This document shows positions 1-8,390 of a stretch of 30,093 bases of DNA, in pieces; the first letter of the stretch is position 1, and each line of letters begins with the position of its first letter. Both the position numbers and the translations under genes were made by a program. Origin of the DNA: a virus; IMG/VR virus record IMGVR_UViG_3300025280_000116, positions 1 through 30,093 of that record. One strand, given 5' to 3'. A model generated the notes under the pieces. The model saw nothing but the letters and a program-made list of their open reading frames with translations, was not told where the DNA came from and ran no database searches.

Positions 1-1
1 A

Positions 2-1309
2 ACCAGAACTATAAGTACCAAAGGTTTCGTTGTTGACGGAGGTTATGAAGGTACAGGACTGTTCGGTGAACAACTCTTTGGTAAAGGTGGGAAGTATCTT
101 ACCATAACCGAAGGCGAATGTGATGCAATGGCAGTTTATGAAATGTTTGATAAGAAGTGGGCATCAGTTTCTATAAAACGTGGTGCAGCAGGTGCTGTTA
201 GAGATATACGAGACAGTATTGAATTTGTAGAAGCATTTGATAATGTAATCATTTGTTTTGACAACGACAAGGCAGGTCGAGAAGCAGCTAGAAAAGTTGC
301 ACGTATTATAAAACCGGGAAAAGCTAGAATAGTTTCTTTGCCTACTGGTTTTAAAGATGCTAACATCATGCTTGAAAAAGGGCAGTATGCTCAGTTTACT
401 AGAGCATGGTGGGATGCCAAGACATATACTCCATCAGGAATTATGGAGTTATCAAGTGCTAAAGATAAATGGCTTCACAGGGAAATTAAAAAAAGCATAG
501 CGTATCCTTACGAAGGTTTAAACAAAAAACTTTTCGGTATGAGAAAGAATGAATTGGTTACTCTCACAGGAGGAACTGGTTTAGGTAAGTCTAGTTTTAC
601 TAGAGAACTTATTCATTATCTTATTAAAAATACAGAAGATAATGTAGGTATCATAGCTCTTGAAGAGAATTGGTTGAGAACTGCTGATGGTATTGTAGCT
701 ATAGAAGCTAATGATCGTATCTACTTAGAAGAGAAAAGAAATAAGTATACTGAAGAAGAACTTACTGAATTTTTTGATAAGATTATTAAAAAAGATAAGG
801 TCTTTATTCATGCTCACTTAGGCAGCAATGATATAGATGAAATATTTTCTAAACTTAGATACATGATTATAGGTTGTGAATGTAGTTGGATAGTTATAGA
901 TCATTTACACATGCTGGTAAGTCAATTGACCGAAGGTGATGAACGTAGAGGTATTGATAATCTGATGAATCGTTTACGTTCTTTGGTTGAAGAGACAGGT
1001 GTTGGTATGTTTTTAGTATCACATCTTAGAAGAGCAGCAGGTGAAAAAGGACACGAACAAGGTATCGTAGTTTCGTTATCCCACCTCAAGGGCTCTCAAG
1101 GAATAAGTCAACTAAGTGATTGTGTAATAGCCTTAGAAAGAAACCAACAAGCTGAAGACCCTGAAGAAGCTAACACAACTAAAGTAAGAGTTCTTAAATC
1201 TAGGTACACAGGTGATACAGGTTTGGCTTGTAGTCTACTTTATGATCCAGAAACAGGGCGTATGAGTGAAATTACAGATGAAGAAACTTTAGATGATGTA
1301 CCATTTTAG
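2..1309 (+). CDS. T7 gp4-like DNA primase-helicase, 5'-truncated
   Basis: This bifunctional replisome protein makes RNA primers and unwinds DNA at the fork. The frame is open to the left edge, so the gene starts outside the window; ATG 128 is internal because the TOPRIM motif begins before it. Counting codons from base 2, the TOPRIM motif EGECD is at 37-41 and the second acidic motif DNDKAG at about 87-92. A linker leads to a RecA-like helicase with Walker A GGTGLGKSS at about 190-198, a Walker B-like strand WIVIDHLHML with its Asp near 300, then VSHLRR and SHLKGSQGISQ. The order matches T7 gp4. By comparison with the 566-residue T7 protein, roughly 120-130 residues, including the zinc-binding domain, are missing at the left. 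The stop lies 8 bases before the polymerase gene. Confidence 0.96.
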   Translation, partial: TRTISTKGFVVDGGYEGTGLFGEQLFGKGGKYLTITEGECDAMAVYEMFDKKWASVSIKRGAAGAVRDIRDSIEFVEAFDNVIICFDNDKAGREAARKVARIIKPGKARIVSLPTGFKDANIMLEKGQYAQFTRAWWDAKTYTPSGIMELSSAKDKWLHREIKKSIAYPYEGLNKKLFGMRKNELVTLTGGTGLGKSSFTRELIHYLIKNTEDNVGIIALEENWLRTADGIVAIEANDRIYLEEKRNKYTEEELTEFFDKIIKKDKVFIHAHLGSNDIDEIFSKLRYMIIGCECSWIVIDHLHMLVSQLTEGDERRGIDNLMNRLRSLVEETGVGMFLVSHLRRAAGEKGHEQGIVVSLSHLKGSQGISQLSDCVIALERNQQAEDPEEANTTKVRVLKSRYTGDTGLACSLLYDPETGRMSEITDEETLDDVPF

Positions 1310-1317
1310 GAGGGAGT

Positions 1318-3060
1318 ATGAAAGAAATTGTAATTGATATTGAAACTAATGGTTTAAAACCGGATAAGATATGGTGTATTGCAGCTAAACCTTTAGGTGA
1401 AGCTGTTGTTTCCTTCGGACCTAACAAAATAAAAGAAGGCATAGATTATTTAAACAAAGCAGATTCGTTGATAGGTCATAACATTCTAGGCTTTGACATT
1501 CCTGTTATCAGTAAACTACATGGTATTGATTTATCAAAAACAAAGGTAATAAAAGATACATTAGTTATGTCTCGTTTATTTAATCCTGTGCGTGAGAATG
1601 GACATGGTTTAAAAACGTGGGGATACAGAGTTAATATTCTTAAGAAAGACCACGATGAATGGGATCGTTTTTCTAAAGAAATGCTAGAACGTTGTAAAAC
1701 TGATGTACTTATAAATGAAAAGACATATCAATATCTACTGGAAGAGGGTGAAGACTTTGATGAAGAATCCTTAAAACTAGAACATGCAGTAACTTTGGTG
1801 TTAAAAGAACAGGAAGATACTGGTTTTCTTTTCAATGAGAAGGAAGCACTTTTACTAGTGGCTTCTCTTAAAGAAAGAATGTTTGAAGTACGAGAGGAAG
1901 TTCAAAAGGTATTTAAACCTAAGATGGTAGATATAAAATTAGTAATACCTAAACTTAAAAAAGATGGTACTTTATCCAAACAAGGTTTAACCAAAGAAGA
2001 ATATGATGACCATATTAAAATGGATTGGTTAGCAGAATACAAACCCTTTATGAGACAAAAGTTACAAGAGTTTAATCTAGGTTCTCGTAAACAAATAGGA
2101 GAATATCTTACAGACTTTGGATGGAAACCAAATCGTTTTACACCTACAGGTCAACCAGTTGTGGATGAATCTTCTTTAGCTAAAGTAAAAAATATACCTG
2201 AAGCTAGTTTAATAGCAGAGTTTCTTCTGCTACAAAAGAGAATAGCACAGATTGATTCATGGATCACAGCAGTTGATGATGATTCCAGAGTACATGGTTT
2301 TGTTATACCCACTGGTACTATAACAGGAAGAATGTCACATCGAGCACCTAACATGGCTCAAGTTCCTAGTTCAACTAGTGAATATGGTAAAGAATGTAGA
2401 GCCTGTTGGATTGTTAAAGATGGTTATAAATTAGTAGGTGTTGATGCTAGTGGATTAGAACTACGCATGTTAGCACATTACATGGACAACAAGGAGTACA
2501 CAAAGGAGGTTACAGAAGGAGACATTCACACAGCTAATCAAAAACTTGCAGGTTTGAAATCAAGAGATAAAGCCAAGACTTTTATTTATGCCCTATGTTA
2601 TGGTGCAGGAGATCAGAAACTTTCATCTATACTCGGTGGCAGCACTAAAGATGCTAGAAGAATTAGAGAACATTTCTTAGATAATCTCCCAGCATTTAAA
2701 AAACTTAAGAACAGAGTTGGAAAAGCAGCGAAGCGAGGCTACCTCAAGGGATTAGATGGTCGTAAGATATTTATTAGAAATGATTACGCAGCTTTAAATA
2801 GTTTACTTCAAGGTGGTGGAGCTATAGTTATGAAGAGAGCATTGATTATGTTACAGGCTTTAATAAAACTACAAGCTTTAGATGCTAAGTTTGTTGCTAA
2901 CATACATGACGAATGGCAAATGGAAGTTAGAGAAGATATCGTAGACTTCGTAGGAGAGTTAGCTGTAGGCTGTATTGAAAAGGCAGGAGAGTATTATAAC
3001 ATGCGTTGTCCTTTAACAGGTGAATATAAAATAGGAGGGAATTGGAGTGAAACTCATTAA
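1318..3060 (+). CDS. Family A DNA polymerase, T7 gp5-like
   Basis: This is the replicative polymerase with proofreading exonuclease, 580 residues against 704 in T7. Exo I is DIE (D7, E9), Exo II is HNILGFD (54-60) and Exo III carries D129. The Exo III tyrosine of T7 (in MMDYNVQDV) is replaced by Arg125 here. Polymerase motif A is VDASGLELR (D376). Motif B runs from R416 through K420 to Y424, so the dNTP-selecting site is Tyr, as in T7. Motif C is HDE (530-532). The segment that holds the thioredoxin-binding loop in T7 (around 200-250 here) is clearly shorter, so thioredoxin use is doubtful. An AGGAGGG-type ribosome site sits just before ATG 1318. The 3' end overlaps the next gene by 14 bases. 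Confidence 0.97.
   Translation: MKEIVIDIETNGLKPDKIWCIAAKPLGEAVVSFGPNKIKEGIDYLNKADSLIGHNILGFDIPVISKLHGIDLSKTKVIKDTLVMSRLFNPVRENGHGLKTWGYRVNILKKDHDEWDRFSKEMLERCKTDVLINEKTYQYLLEEGEDFDEESLKLEHAVTLVLKEQEDTGFLFNEKEALLLVASLKERMFEVREEVQKVFKPKMVDIKLVIPKLKKDGTLSKQGLTKEEYDDHIKMDWLAEYKPFMRQKLQEFNLGSRKQIGEYLTDFGWKPNRFTPTGQPVVDESSLAKVKNIPEASLIAEFLLLQKRIAQIDSWITAVDDDSRVHGFVIPTGTITGRMSHRAPNMAQVPSSTSEYGKECRACWIVKDGYKLVGVDASGLELRMLAHYMDNKEYTKEVTEGDIHTANQKLAGLKSRDKAKTFIYALCYGAGDQKLSSILGGSTKDARRIREHFLDNLPAFKKLKNRVGKAAKRGYLKGLDGRKIFIRNDYAALNSLLQGGGAIVMKRALIMLQALIKLQALDAKFVANIHDEWQMEVREDIVDFVGELAVGCIEKAGEYYNMRCPLTGEYKIGGNWSETH
3033..3039 (+). promoter_or_regulatory. Ribosome-binding site for the GTG-started nuclease gene
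   Basis: AGGAGGG lies inside the end of the polymerase gene, seven bases before GTG 3047. It is the reason for choosing a GTG start that overlaps the polymerase stop. Confidence 0.7.
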
Positions 3061-3445
3061 ACAACTCGTTTTATCTGATGATTTCGAGATTGAAGAAGAT
3101 ATAAATGAACAAGATAGTGATGGTCTTAATACAAACAGAAAAGGAGACTTTGCAGAATACTATGCAGTCACTTGGTTATGGGATAGTGGTTATGAAGTCT
3201 TTCAAAATTCAGGATGTACTGGTCCTATAGATATGATAGCAATGGATAAGAAAGGAAATCTACTTCTTATTGATGTTAAGACAGCACAACCTGATCATAG
3301 AAATAGAACAGGTAAGAAAGTTATGTTTAAAAAAGGAAGAACAAAACAACAAGAAAAACTAGGTGTAAAGTTTTTAATGTTTAATCCAGATACCAGAGAA
3401 CTAAAATTTGCGGATCATGGAGTAAAGGGGAGACCTAAAAAATGA
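3047..3445 (+). CDS. PD-(D/E)XK nuclease, Holliday-junction-resolvase-like
   Basis: A 132-residue nuclease of the restriction-endonuclease fold. After an acidic N-terminus it has the layout of small resolvase-like nucleases: GDFAEYYAVTWL (E37) forms the first helix, GPIDMIAM supplies D62, and LLIDVKT supplies D76 and K78, giving E...D...DxK. A basic tail (KKGRTKQQEKLG and the terminal GRPKK) could bind DNA. In T7 the resolving endonuclease gp3 lies before the polymerase. Here a nuclease between polymerase and exonuclease probably does the same work of cutting branched DNA and helping host DNA breakdown, but that is inferred from fold and position. GTG start with a strong ribosome site. The stop overlaps the next ATG as ATGA. 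Confidence 0.8.
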   Translation: MKLIKQLVLSDDFEIEEDINEQDSDGLNTNRKGDFAEYYAVTWLWDSGYEVFQNSGCTGPIDMIAMDKKGNLLLIDVKTAQPDHRNRTGKKVMFKKGRTKQQEKLGVKFLMFNPDTRELKFADHGVKGRPKK

Positions 3446-4317
3446 AAAAGAAATTAGAAAATATAGTACAAGATATATACAAAGCACTTAAACCTCTGTC
3501 AAAAGGAGATGGTCTTAAACTATCTGATGAAGATATAGATCAGTTTGGTGAGGATATGAAAGATGCTATTCGAGGTTGGGCAACAGCACAACCAAAAGAC
3601 AAACCGACTTTGCGTATGTCTAACATAGGTAAACCTGCTCGTCAGCTTTGGTATGATAGAAATTCAAAGATAAAAGCTAAAGATTTACAGGCTACACTAC
3701 TCATTAAGTTCTTGTATGGTCATTTACTAGAGGCACTGGTTGTGTTCTTTGTTAAATTATCAGGACATAAACTAACTGATCAGCAGAAAGAAGTAGAAGT
3801 GAATGGTATTAAAGGACATATTGATTGTAAGATAGATGGTGAAGTGGTTGATATTAAATCAACATCAGGTTTTTCATTCAACAAATTTAAGAATGGTACA
3901 CTTCCAGACTATGATAGTTTTGGATACATGTCACAATTAGCAGGTTATGAAACTGCTGAAGGTACAAACAAGGGAGGTTTCCTAGTTATCAATAAAGAAA
4001 CTGGAGAATTATGGTTCTTTCAACCAGATGAACTTGACAAGCCTGATATAAAGACTAAGATTAATACAAGGAAGACCCAATTAAAAAAGCCTGAACCACC
4101 TCCGTTATGTTATCAACCGATAGCAGACGGAACTCATGGTAATTTTAAACTTCCAAGAGAGTGTGTGTGGTGTCCACATAAGATTGAATGTCATAAAGAT
4201 TCCAACAATGGATTAGGACTACGAATATTTGATTACGCTAGAGGACCTGCCTTCTTTACAGAAGTAGCAGTTGAACCTAGAGTACAAGAGATTACAGATG
4301 AATGGGAAGAAAAGTAA
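3442..4317 (+). CDS. RecB/Cas4-like exonuclease with a four-cysteine cluster (T7 gp6 position)
   Basis: A 291-residue PD-(D/E)XK exonuclease in the place of T7 gp6, the 5'-3' exonuclease that removes primers and degrades host DNA. Visible motifs are E97 in GHLLEAL, GHIDCK with D128, VVDIKS with D137 and K139, and the RecB-type Q-x3-Y motif QLAGY (165-169). Downstream are C223 and then C241-x2-C244-x5-C250. This spacing resembles the iron-sulfur staple of AddB and Cas4 nucleases, so the protein may carry a 4Fe-4S cluster; cluster binding is inference. The ATGA overlap with the previous gene suggests translational coupling. The 3' end overlaps the next reading frame by about 20 bases. Confidence 0.82.
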   Translation: MKKKLENIVQDIYKALKPLSKGDGLKLSDEDIDQFGEDMKDAIRGWATAQPKDKPTLRMSNIGKPARQLWYDRNSKIKAKDLQATLLIKFLYGHLLEALVVFFVKLSGHKLTDQQKEVEVNGIKGHIDCKIDGEVVDIKSTSGFSFNKFKNGTLPDYDSFGYMSQLAGYETAEGTNKGGFLVINKETGELWFFQPDELDKPDIKTKINTRKTQLKKPEPPPLCYQPIADGTHGNFKLPRECVWCPHKIECHKDSNNGLGLRIFDYARGPAFFTEVAVEPRVQEITDEWEEK

Positions 4318-4546
4318 ATTAATTAGAAGACGAACATTAGAACTTCAGCTTGAATGGATTAATAGTTTATTAACTAAAGATCAAAAAATTACACCTGAAC
4401 TTTTAGATCAAGCTCTACCTGATGATAAATATTATGTTAGTAGAGGAACAATTCACCTTTCTTTTATGAATCATAAATGGATAGAGAAAAAATTAAAAAA
4501 AGATATTAACTTAAAATTAGAAAATTTAATAAATTCAAATGCCTGA
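4298..4546 (+). CDS. Small basic protein of unknown function
   Basis: 82 residues from ATG 4298. An in-frame TTG at 4271 would lengthen it but lies deeper in the exonuclease gene and has no better ribosome site. The N-terminus is basic (NGKKSKLIRRR), followed by a predicted helix (LELQLEWINSLL) and a second lysine-rich helix near the C-terminus (KKLKKDINLKLENLI). No family recognised. It overlaps the exonuclease by 20 bases and the next gene by 8, so it is translated as part of the replication operon. The charge pattern would suit nucleic-acid binding, but nothing more specific can be said. Confidence 0.6.
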   Translation: MNGKKSKLIRRRTLELQLEWINSLLTKDQKITPELLDQALPDDKYYVSRGTIHLSFMNHKWIEKKLKKDINLKLENLINSNA

Positions 4547-4724
4547 GATTCCTTTCCAAGAAGCTACTTTAGAAGACTTACTATTATTAATTGGTGGCTT
4601 GATCAATAGAGGTGGTCAGTTAGAAGATATAGATATGGACTTAATCATGCGTCTACAAGAATTAATTGACTATGAAATAGAATTTAGATTAACAGGGATT
4701 CCGAGAGGAACACAAATACACTGA
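4539..4724 (+). CDS. Small acidic protein of unknown function
   Basis: 61 residues, rich in Leu, Ile, Asp and Glu, and probably two helices around a Gly-Gly turn (LLLLIGGLINRGG). No family recognised. It starts inside the end of the previous gene and stops 8 bases before the DUF3310-like gene. The tight fit in the operon is the main reason to accept it. Confidence 0.55.
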   Translation: MPEIPFQEATLEDLLLLIGGLINRGGQLEDIDMDLIMRLQELIDYEIEFRLTGIPRGTQIH

Positions 4725-4732
4725 GGAGAGTT

Positions 4733-5023
4733 ATGGAATATAAATTTAATGAAGAAGAAATACTATTATTAGTTCATAGACATATAAATAAAACATATGA
4801 ACAACATTATGCGGATGGAAAGTATCAGGCTACAGATATGATTGTTGACGCAGGACATGGAGAAGGTTTTTGTATGGGAAATATTATGAAGTATGCTATG
4901 AGATACGGAAAAAAGAATGGAAAAGATTATCAGGACTTGCTAAAAATTATACATTATGCTATAATCTTACTTTCAACAAGTCACCAATCTAAAACAAATA
5001 AAGGATTATTTACCAATGACTGA
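4733..5023 (+). CDS. DUF3310-like phage protein
   Basis: 96 residues. The centre, GFCMGNIMKYAMRYGKKNG (about 46-64) followed by DYQDLLKIIHYA, matches the DUF3310 pattern G-F-x-x-G-N-x-x-K-Y-x-x-R-x-G-K-K with a following helix, as I recall it. The family is common in phage replication regions, and its biochemical role is not known to me. The gene has a good ribosome site (TGAGGAGAG before ATG 4733) and overlaps nrdA by 8 bases, which points to coordinated expression with nucleotide metabolism. Confidence 0.72.
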   Translation: MEYKFNEEEILLLVHRHINKTYEQHYADGKYQATDMIVDAGHGEGFCMGNIMKYAMRYGKKNGKDYQDLLKIIHYAIILLSTSHQSKTNKGLFTND

Positions 5024-6890
5024 TTATTTAGGAATAGAAGTAGATTATAATAAGGAATCCAAGCTGGATAAATTTAGTTTGGATACATTAAAAGATAGAT
5101 ATTTATGGGAGGAAGAAACTTATGCTCAAGAAGCTTTTGCAAGGGCTAGTATATTTGGTGCAACTTATAAAGGTAGGACTGACTTCGCTCTTGCCCAAAG
5201 ACTTTATACGTACAGTTCCGATTGTTGGTTTATGTTTAGTACTCCTATACTTTCTAACGGAGGAACGACTCGTGGTTTACCTATTAGCTGCTTTCTCAAT
5301 TACGTACCTGATAGTAGGCGTGGTCTCTCTGATCATTATGATGAGAATATATGGTTGGCGAGTTCGGGTGGAGGTATCGGTGGATATTGGGGAGATGTTA
5401 GGAGTAATGGGATTGCAACTAGGCATGGTTCTCGTTCTACTGGATCAATTCCATTCATGCACGTAGTAGACTCTGAAATGCTTGCCTTCAATCAAGGTGT
5501 TACCAGACGAGGAAGCTATGCAGCCTATTCAGATATATCACATCCAGAGATTGAAGAATTTATAAACATGCGTAAGGAATCCGGTGGGGATATAAATAGG
5601 AAGTGTCTCAATATTCACAACGCAGTTAATATAACTGATGAATTTTTAAAAGCTGTGCGTGAAGATGCAGAATGGAGATTGATTGATCCTAAATCTGGTG
5701 AAGCTGTTAAGATAGTCAGTGCTAGAGCATTGTGGTGGCAGATATTAAATGCCAGAGCAGAGACAGGTGAACCTTATCTAATTAACATTGATCGTTGTAA
5801 TGAAGAATTACCACAAGGACAAAAAGATTTAGGTTTAAAAATTAATCAAAGTAATTTATGTTCCGAGATAGTACTACCTACTAATGAAGAACGAACTGCT
5901 GTGTGTTGTTTATCTAGTGTCAACTTAGAACATTTTGATAAGTGGAAGAAGAAGGAACAATTCATAGATGATTTAATAACTATGCTTGATAATGTGTTAG
6001 AACATTTTATCGAAGCGATTGTAGATACTTCAGGACTAGGTGGATACAATGCAAACTTTAAGAGGTTTAAAAATTATGTTAAAAAAGAAAAAGAAGGAAT
6101 GGTCAAAGCTGCTTATTCGGCTTACCGAGAGAGGTCGTTGGGGCTTGGAGCGATGGGCTTTCATGCTTATCTCCAAAGTAAAGGGCTTCCGTTTCAAGGT
6201 TTACAGTCAACTAGTAATAACCATGTCATGTTTTCGTACATCAAAAGAAAAGCTGTGGAAGCTACCAAGAGACTTGCTGAAGAGCGTGGCGAAGCTCCTG
6301 ATGTACATGGCAGCAATCAGCGTAATGCTCATTTGTTGGCTATCGCTCCTAATGCCAGTTCTAGTATTATATGTGGTGGAACTTCCCCTAGTATTGAACC
6401 ATTTCGTGCTAACTCGTTTACGCACAAGACGCTCTCAGGCAGCTATCAAGTCAGAAACAAATATTTAGATAAGCTACTAAAGAAGAAAGGACTTAACGTA
6501 GAGGAAAGAGAAAAGGTATGGAAAGATATAACAGGAACTAATGGTTCTGTACAACACTTGGATATATTAGACGAAGACGAGAAGGAGATATTTAAAACTG
6601 CTCCAGAGATTAATCAGATATATCTAGTAGAACACGCACACATGCGACAGGAATATATTTGTCAGAGTCAAAGTGTTAATCTATTCTTTAACATGCCTAA
6701 AGCTACCGAGCCACAGGAAGTGCATGATGATTACCTACAGTATGTTAATGATGTGCATTGGTATGCTATGCATAAACTTAAATCTTTGTATTACTTTAGA
6801 TCGAATGCGGCTAGGTCTGCTGAGAATGTAAATATAAAAATACCTAGAGTTAAGTTAGAAGATGTTGAATGTTTAAGTTGTGAAGGTTGA
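5016..6890 (+). CDS. nrdA: Class I ribonucleotide reductase, large (alpha) subunit
   Basis: Reduces ribonucleoside diphosphates to deoxy forms for phage DNA synthesis. The 624-residue protein has C92 (GLPISCFLN) and C297 (AVCCLSSVN) as the redox pair, and N280, C282 and E284 in NLCSEI, with C282 as the thiyl-radical site. A Tyr-Tyr pair (592-593) matches the class I radical-transfer tyrosines, and a C-terminal CLSC (619-622) is the re-reduction pair. The protein begins almost directly at the catalytic barrel, so the roughly 90-residue N-terminal ATP cone that gives dATP feedback in E. coli NrdA is absent. This suggests reduced allosteric shut-off. The partner nrdB lies 1.5 kb downstream. No thioredoxin or glutaredoxin is visible, so a host reductant is probably used. 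Confidence 0.95.
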   Translation: MTDYLGIEVDYNKESKLDKFSLDTLKDRYLWEEETYAQEAFARASIFGATYKGRTDFALAQRLYTYSSDCWFMFSTPILSNGGTTRGLPISCFLNYVPDSRRGLSDHYDENIWLASSGGGIGGYWGDVRSNGIATRHGSRSTGSIPFMHVVDSEMLAFNQGVTRRGSYAAYSDISHPEIEEFINMRKESGGDINRKCLNIHNAVNITDEFLKAVREDAEWRLIDPKSGEAVKIVSARALWWQILNARAETGEPYLINIDRCNEELPQGQKDLGLKINQSNLCSEIVLPTNEERTAVCCLSSVNLEHFDKWKKKEQFIDDLITMLDNVLEHFIEAIVDTSGLGGYNANFKRFKNYVKKEKEGMVKAAYSAYRERSLGLGAMGFHAYLQSKGLPFQGLQSTSNNHVMFSYIKRKAVEATKRLAEERGEAPDVHGSNQRNAHLLAIAPNASSSIICGGTSPSIEPFRANSFTHKTLSGSYQVRNKYLDKLLKKKGLNVEEREKVWKDITGTNGSVQHLDILDEDEKEIFKTAPEINQIYLVEHAHMRQEYICQSQSVNLFFNMPKATEPQEVHDDYLQYVNDVHWYAMHKLKSLYYFRSNAARSAENVNIKIPRVKLEDVECLSCEG

Positions 6891-6891
6891 T

Positions 6892-7623
6892 ATGGAATTT
6901 AATGCAGAAGAAGTAAACTTACAGGTACATAATTTACCTGCTGTACTTATGATGGAATGTCAATTACCTAAGAAGCTAATAAAAGATTTGAATACTTATC
7001 TAGATGTTTATAAAAAAGATAAAGATAGAAAATCTCTTTCACATACTTTGGTTGGACAGATACATCAAGGCGAACAGCTATTGATGGATCATACAGATGA
7101 AAAATTAAAAGACTACTATGAATTTATTACAGCTATGGGAGTGTTTTATTTACAAGCTTTTGGCGATGTAACAGGACATTACTTTAACAATAAAGCAGTA
7201 GATATAGACGAGCTATGGTCAGTTCACAGTTATGAAGGGGATTACAATCCTATACACGATCATGGTACTAAGACCCTTACTGGTATATCTACCACGACAT
7301 GGACTAAAGTACCTAAACAGATTGGTAAGTTAGGTGAACATGAGCAAAGTAACGAAGGACTGTATTCATTATATGGAGCTTCAGGAGCTTGTGATGGCTT
7401 CTTAGCTTTCACTTATGGTCGTAATGAGATAATGAATACTAAAAGATTAAGACCACCACAATCAGCTTCAATAAAACCAATAGTGGGTAGACAACTAATG
7501 TTCCCATCATGGATGCAACACATGGTCTATCCTTTCTTTGGTAAAGGAGAGAGAAGAACTGTGGCAGCTAATTTAAATGTATGGGATACAGAACCACAAG
7601 AAGGAGAAAAGAATGAAAAATAA
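6892..7623 (+). CDS. 2OG-Fe(II) oxygenase-like protein
   Basis: 243 residues from ATG 6892, chosen over the in-frame GTG 6880 because AAGG lies a few bases before the ATG and none is clear before the GTG. The C-terminal half resembles the phage 2OG-Fe(II) oxygenase group (TIGR02466/PF13759 type). It has NPIHDHG (119-125) with candidate metal ligands H122-H124, a TLTGIS segment, PPQ, then MFPSWMQHMVYPFFG with H210, and ERRTVAANL with an Arg suited to binding 2-oxoglutarate. The substrate is unknown. It lies directly after nrdA and before nrdB in one operon. The family match is from memory of the motif, so confidence is moderate. Confidence 0.7.
   Translation: MEFNAEEVNLQVHNLPAVLMMECQLPKKLIKDLNTYLDVYKKDKDRKSLSHTLVGQIHQGEQLLMDHTDEKLKDYYEFITAMGVFYLQAFGDVTGHYFNNKAVDIDELWSVHSYEGDYNPIHDHGTKTLTGISTTTWTKVPKQIGKLGEHEQSNEGLYSLYGASGACDGFLAFTYGRNEIMNTKRLRPPQSASIKPIVGRQLMFPSWMQHMVYPFFGKGERRTVAANLNVWDTEPQEGEKNEK
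7601..7606 (+). promoter_or_regulatory. Ribosome-binding site fixing the start of the small membrane protein
   Basis: AAGGAG lies six bases before ATG 7613, inside the end of the oxygenase-like gene. It favours ATG 7613 over the longer in-frame opening at 7577. Confidence 0.65.
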
Positions 7624-7813
7624 TTTAATAGGTTTTACAATCGGTATTAGTCTTGGATTAATTGTAGTTATACTTCTATTGTTTTCTGATTTTACGAAGA
7701 AAGAAGTATTTGTTACTACAAATCTAGACAATGTTTGTGTAATTGATAAAGAGGTTATGCAAAAATTAATGTTTGTAATGAAACCTGCTGAAGAAGGAGA
7801 AAATAATGAGTGA
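7613..7813 (+). CDS. Small single-pass membrane protein
   Basis: 66 residues. One hydrophobic segment (about 5-24, LIGFTIGISLGLIVVILLLF) follows a short basic N-terminus (MKNN). A soluble tail of about 40 residues ends in acidic residues. No family recognised. The gene overlaps the oxygenase-like gene by 11 bases and the next gene by 8, between nrdA and nrdB. Confidence 0.6.
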   Translation: MKNNLIGFTIGISLGLIVVILLLFSDFTKKEVFVTTNLDNVCVIDKEVMQKLMFVMKPAEEGENNE

Positions 7814-8018
7814 AGAACTAAGAAAAGAAAATAGAGTTGATGCTTTAAAAAGAAAGTATGAAGCAGATATAGCAATAGCTAAAGCAGAACTTGAAGTTTA
7901 TTTTGAGTCTAGTGTTGGTGTAGCAGAACACCCACATATTATAGAGTCAATGGATATACTAATGACGCAACTAGCTACTGCTGAAGAGAAACTGAAGTGT
8001 TTGTTGGATAATTTTTAA
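7806..8018 (+). CDS. Small helical (coiled-coil) protein of unknown function
   Basis: 70 residues, nearly all helix-forming. A charged N-terminal helix (ELRKENRVDALKRKYEADIAIAKAELE) is followed by a short HPH-containing break and a second helix ending LATAEEKLKCLLDNF. It has the look of a two-helix hairpin. GAAGGAG precedes ATG 7806. The stop touches the next start. Confidence 0.6.
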   Translation: MSEELRKENRVDALKRKYEADIAIAKAELEVYFESSVGVAEHPHIIESMDILMTQLATAEEKLKCLLDNF

Positions 8019-8390
8019 ATGTCTCAGATTAAAGAAAAACTTTACAGTGAAATCAAAGGCACATATGCTTTTGCTAAAGCCAAAGATTACTTAGGTAATT
8101 GGCACTACTTAGCTGCTGAGAATGAAGAACAAATTGAAAAATATTGTGAAGAGTATTCTCCTAGAGGAATGTATCCACATGAAAGTAATGGATTAGCTAT
8201 TGAAGTTTGGATAAATTATGTTGATCCAATACAGGTATGTTTCTTCTTTACTTGGGTAGGTAAAAGACATAATCCTTTTGTAGTGGCAAAACCTTTTAAC
8301 TATGATCGGACTAAGAAATATAAATGGACACCAAAGGTTAGAATGGTTGGACCATCAATGAAAACTTCATTAGTGGAGGAAAACAAATGA
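8019..8390 (+). CDS. Conserved-looking phage protein of unknown function
   Basis: 123 residues, mixed alpha/beta composition, rich in Trp, Tyr and Phe (NWHYLAAE, EVWINYVDPIQVCFFFTWVGKRHNPF). No membrane segment or catalytic motif recognised. It starts right after the previous stop and its TGA overlaps the nrdB ATG as ATGA, suggesting translational coupling with nrdB. Confidence 0.6.
   Translation: MSQIKEKLYSEIKGTYAFAKAKDYLGNWHYLAAENEEQIEKYCEEYSPRGMYPHESNGLAIEVWINYVDPIQVCFFFTWVGKRHNPFVVAKPFNYDRTKKYKWTPKVRMVGPSMKTSLVEENK

Noticed and set aside
128-1309. ATG 128 as the true start of the primase-helicase
   Set aside because: The frame is open upstream to base 2 and the conserved TOPRIM motif EGECD lies before this ATG, so the gene is cut by the window edge.
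4271-4297. TTG 4271 as the start of the small gene after the exonuclease
   Set aside because: ATG 4298 is in frame, needs less overlap and has a purine-rich stretch before it.
5122-6468. Several plus- and minus-strand hydrophobic frames inside nrdA
   Set aside because: They lie entirely within the well-supported nrdA gene in other frames and have no ribosome sites; they are shadows.
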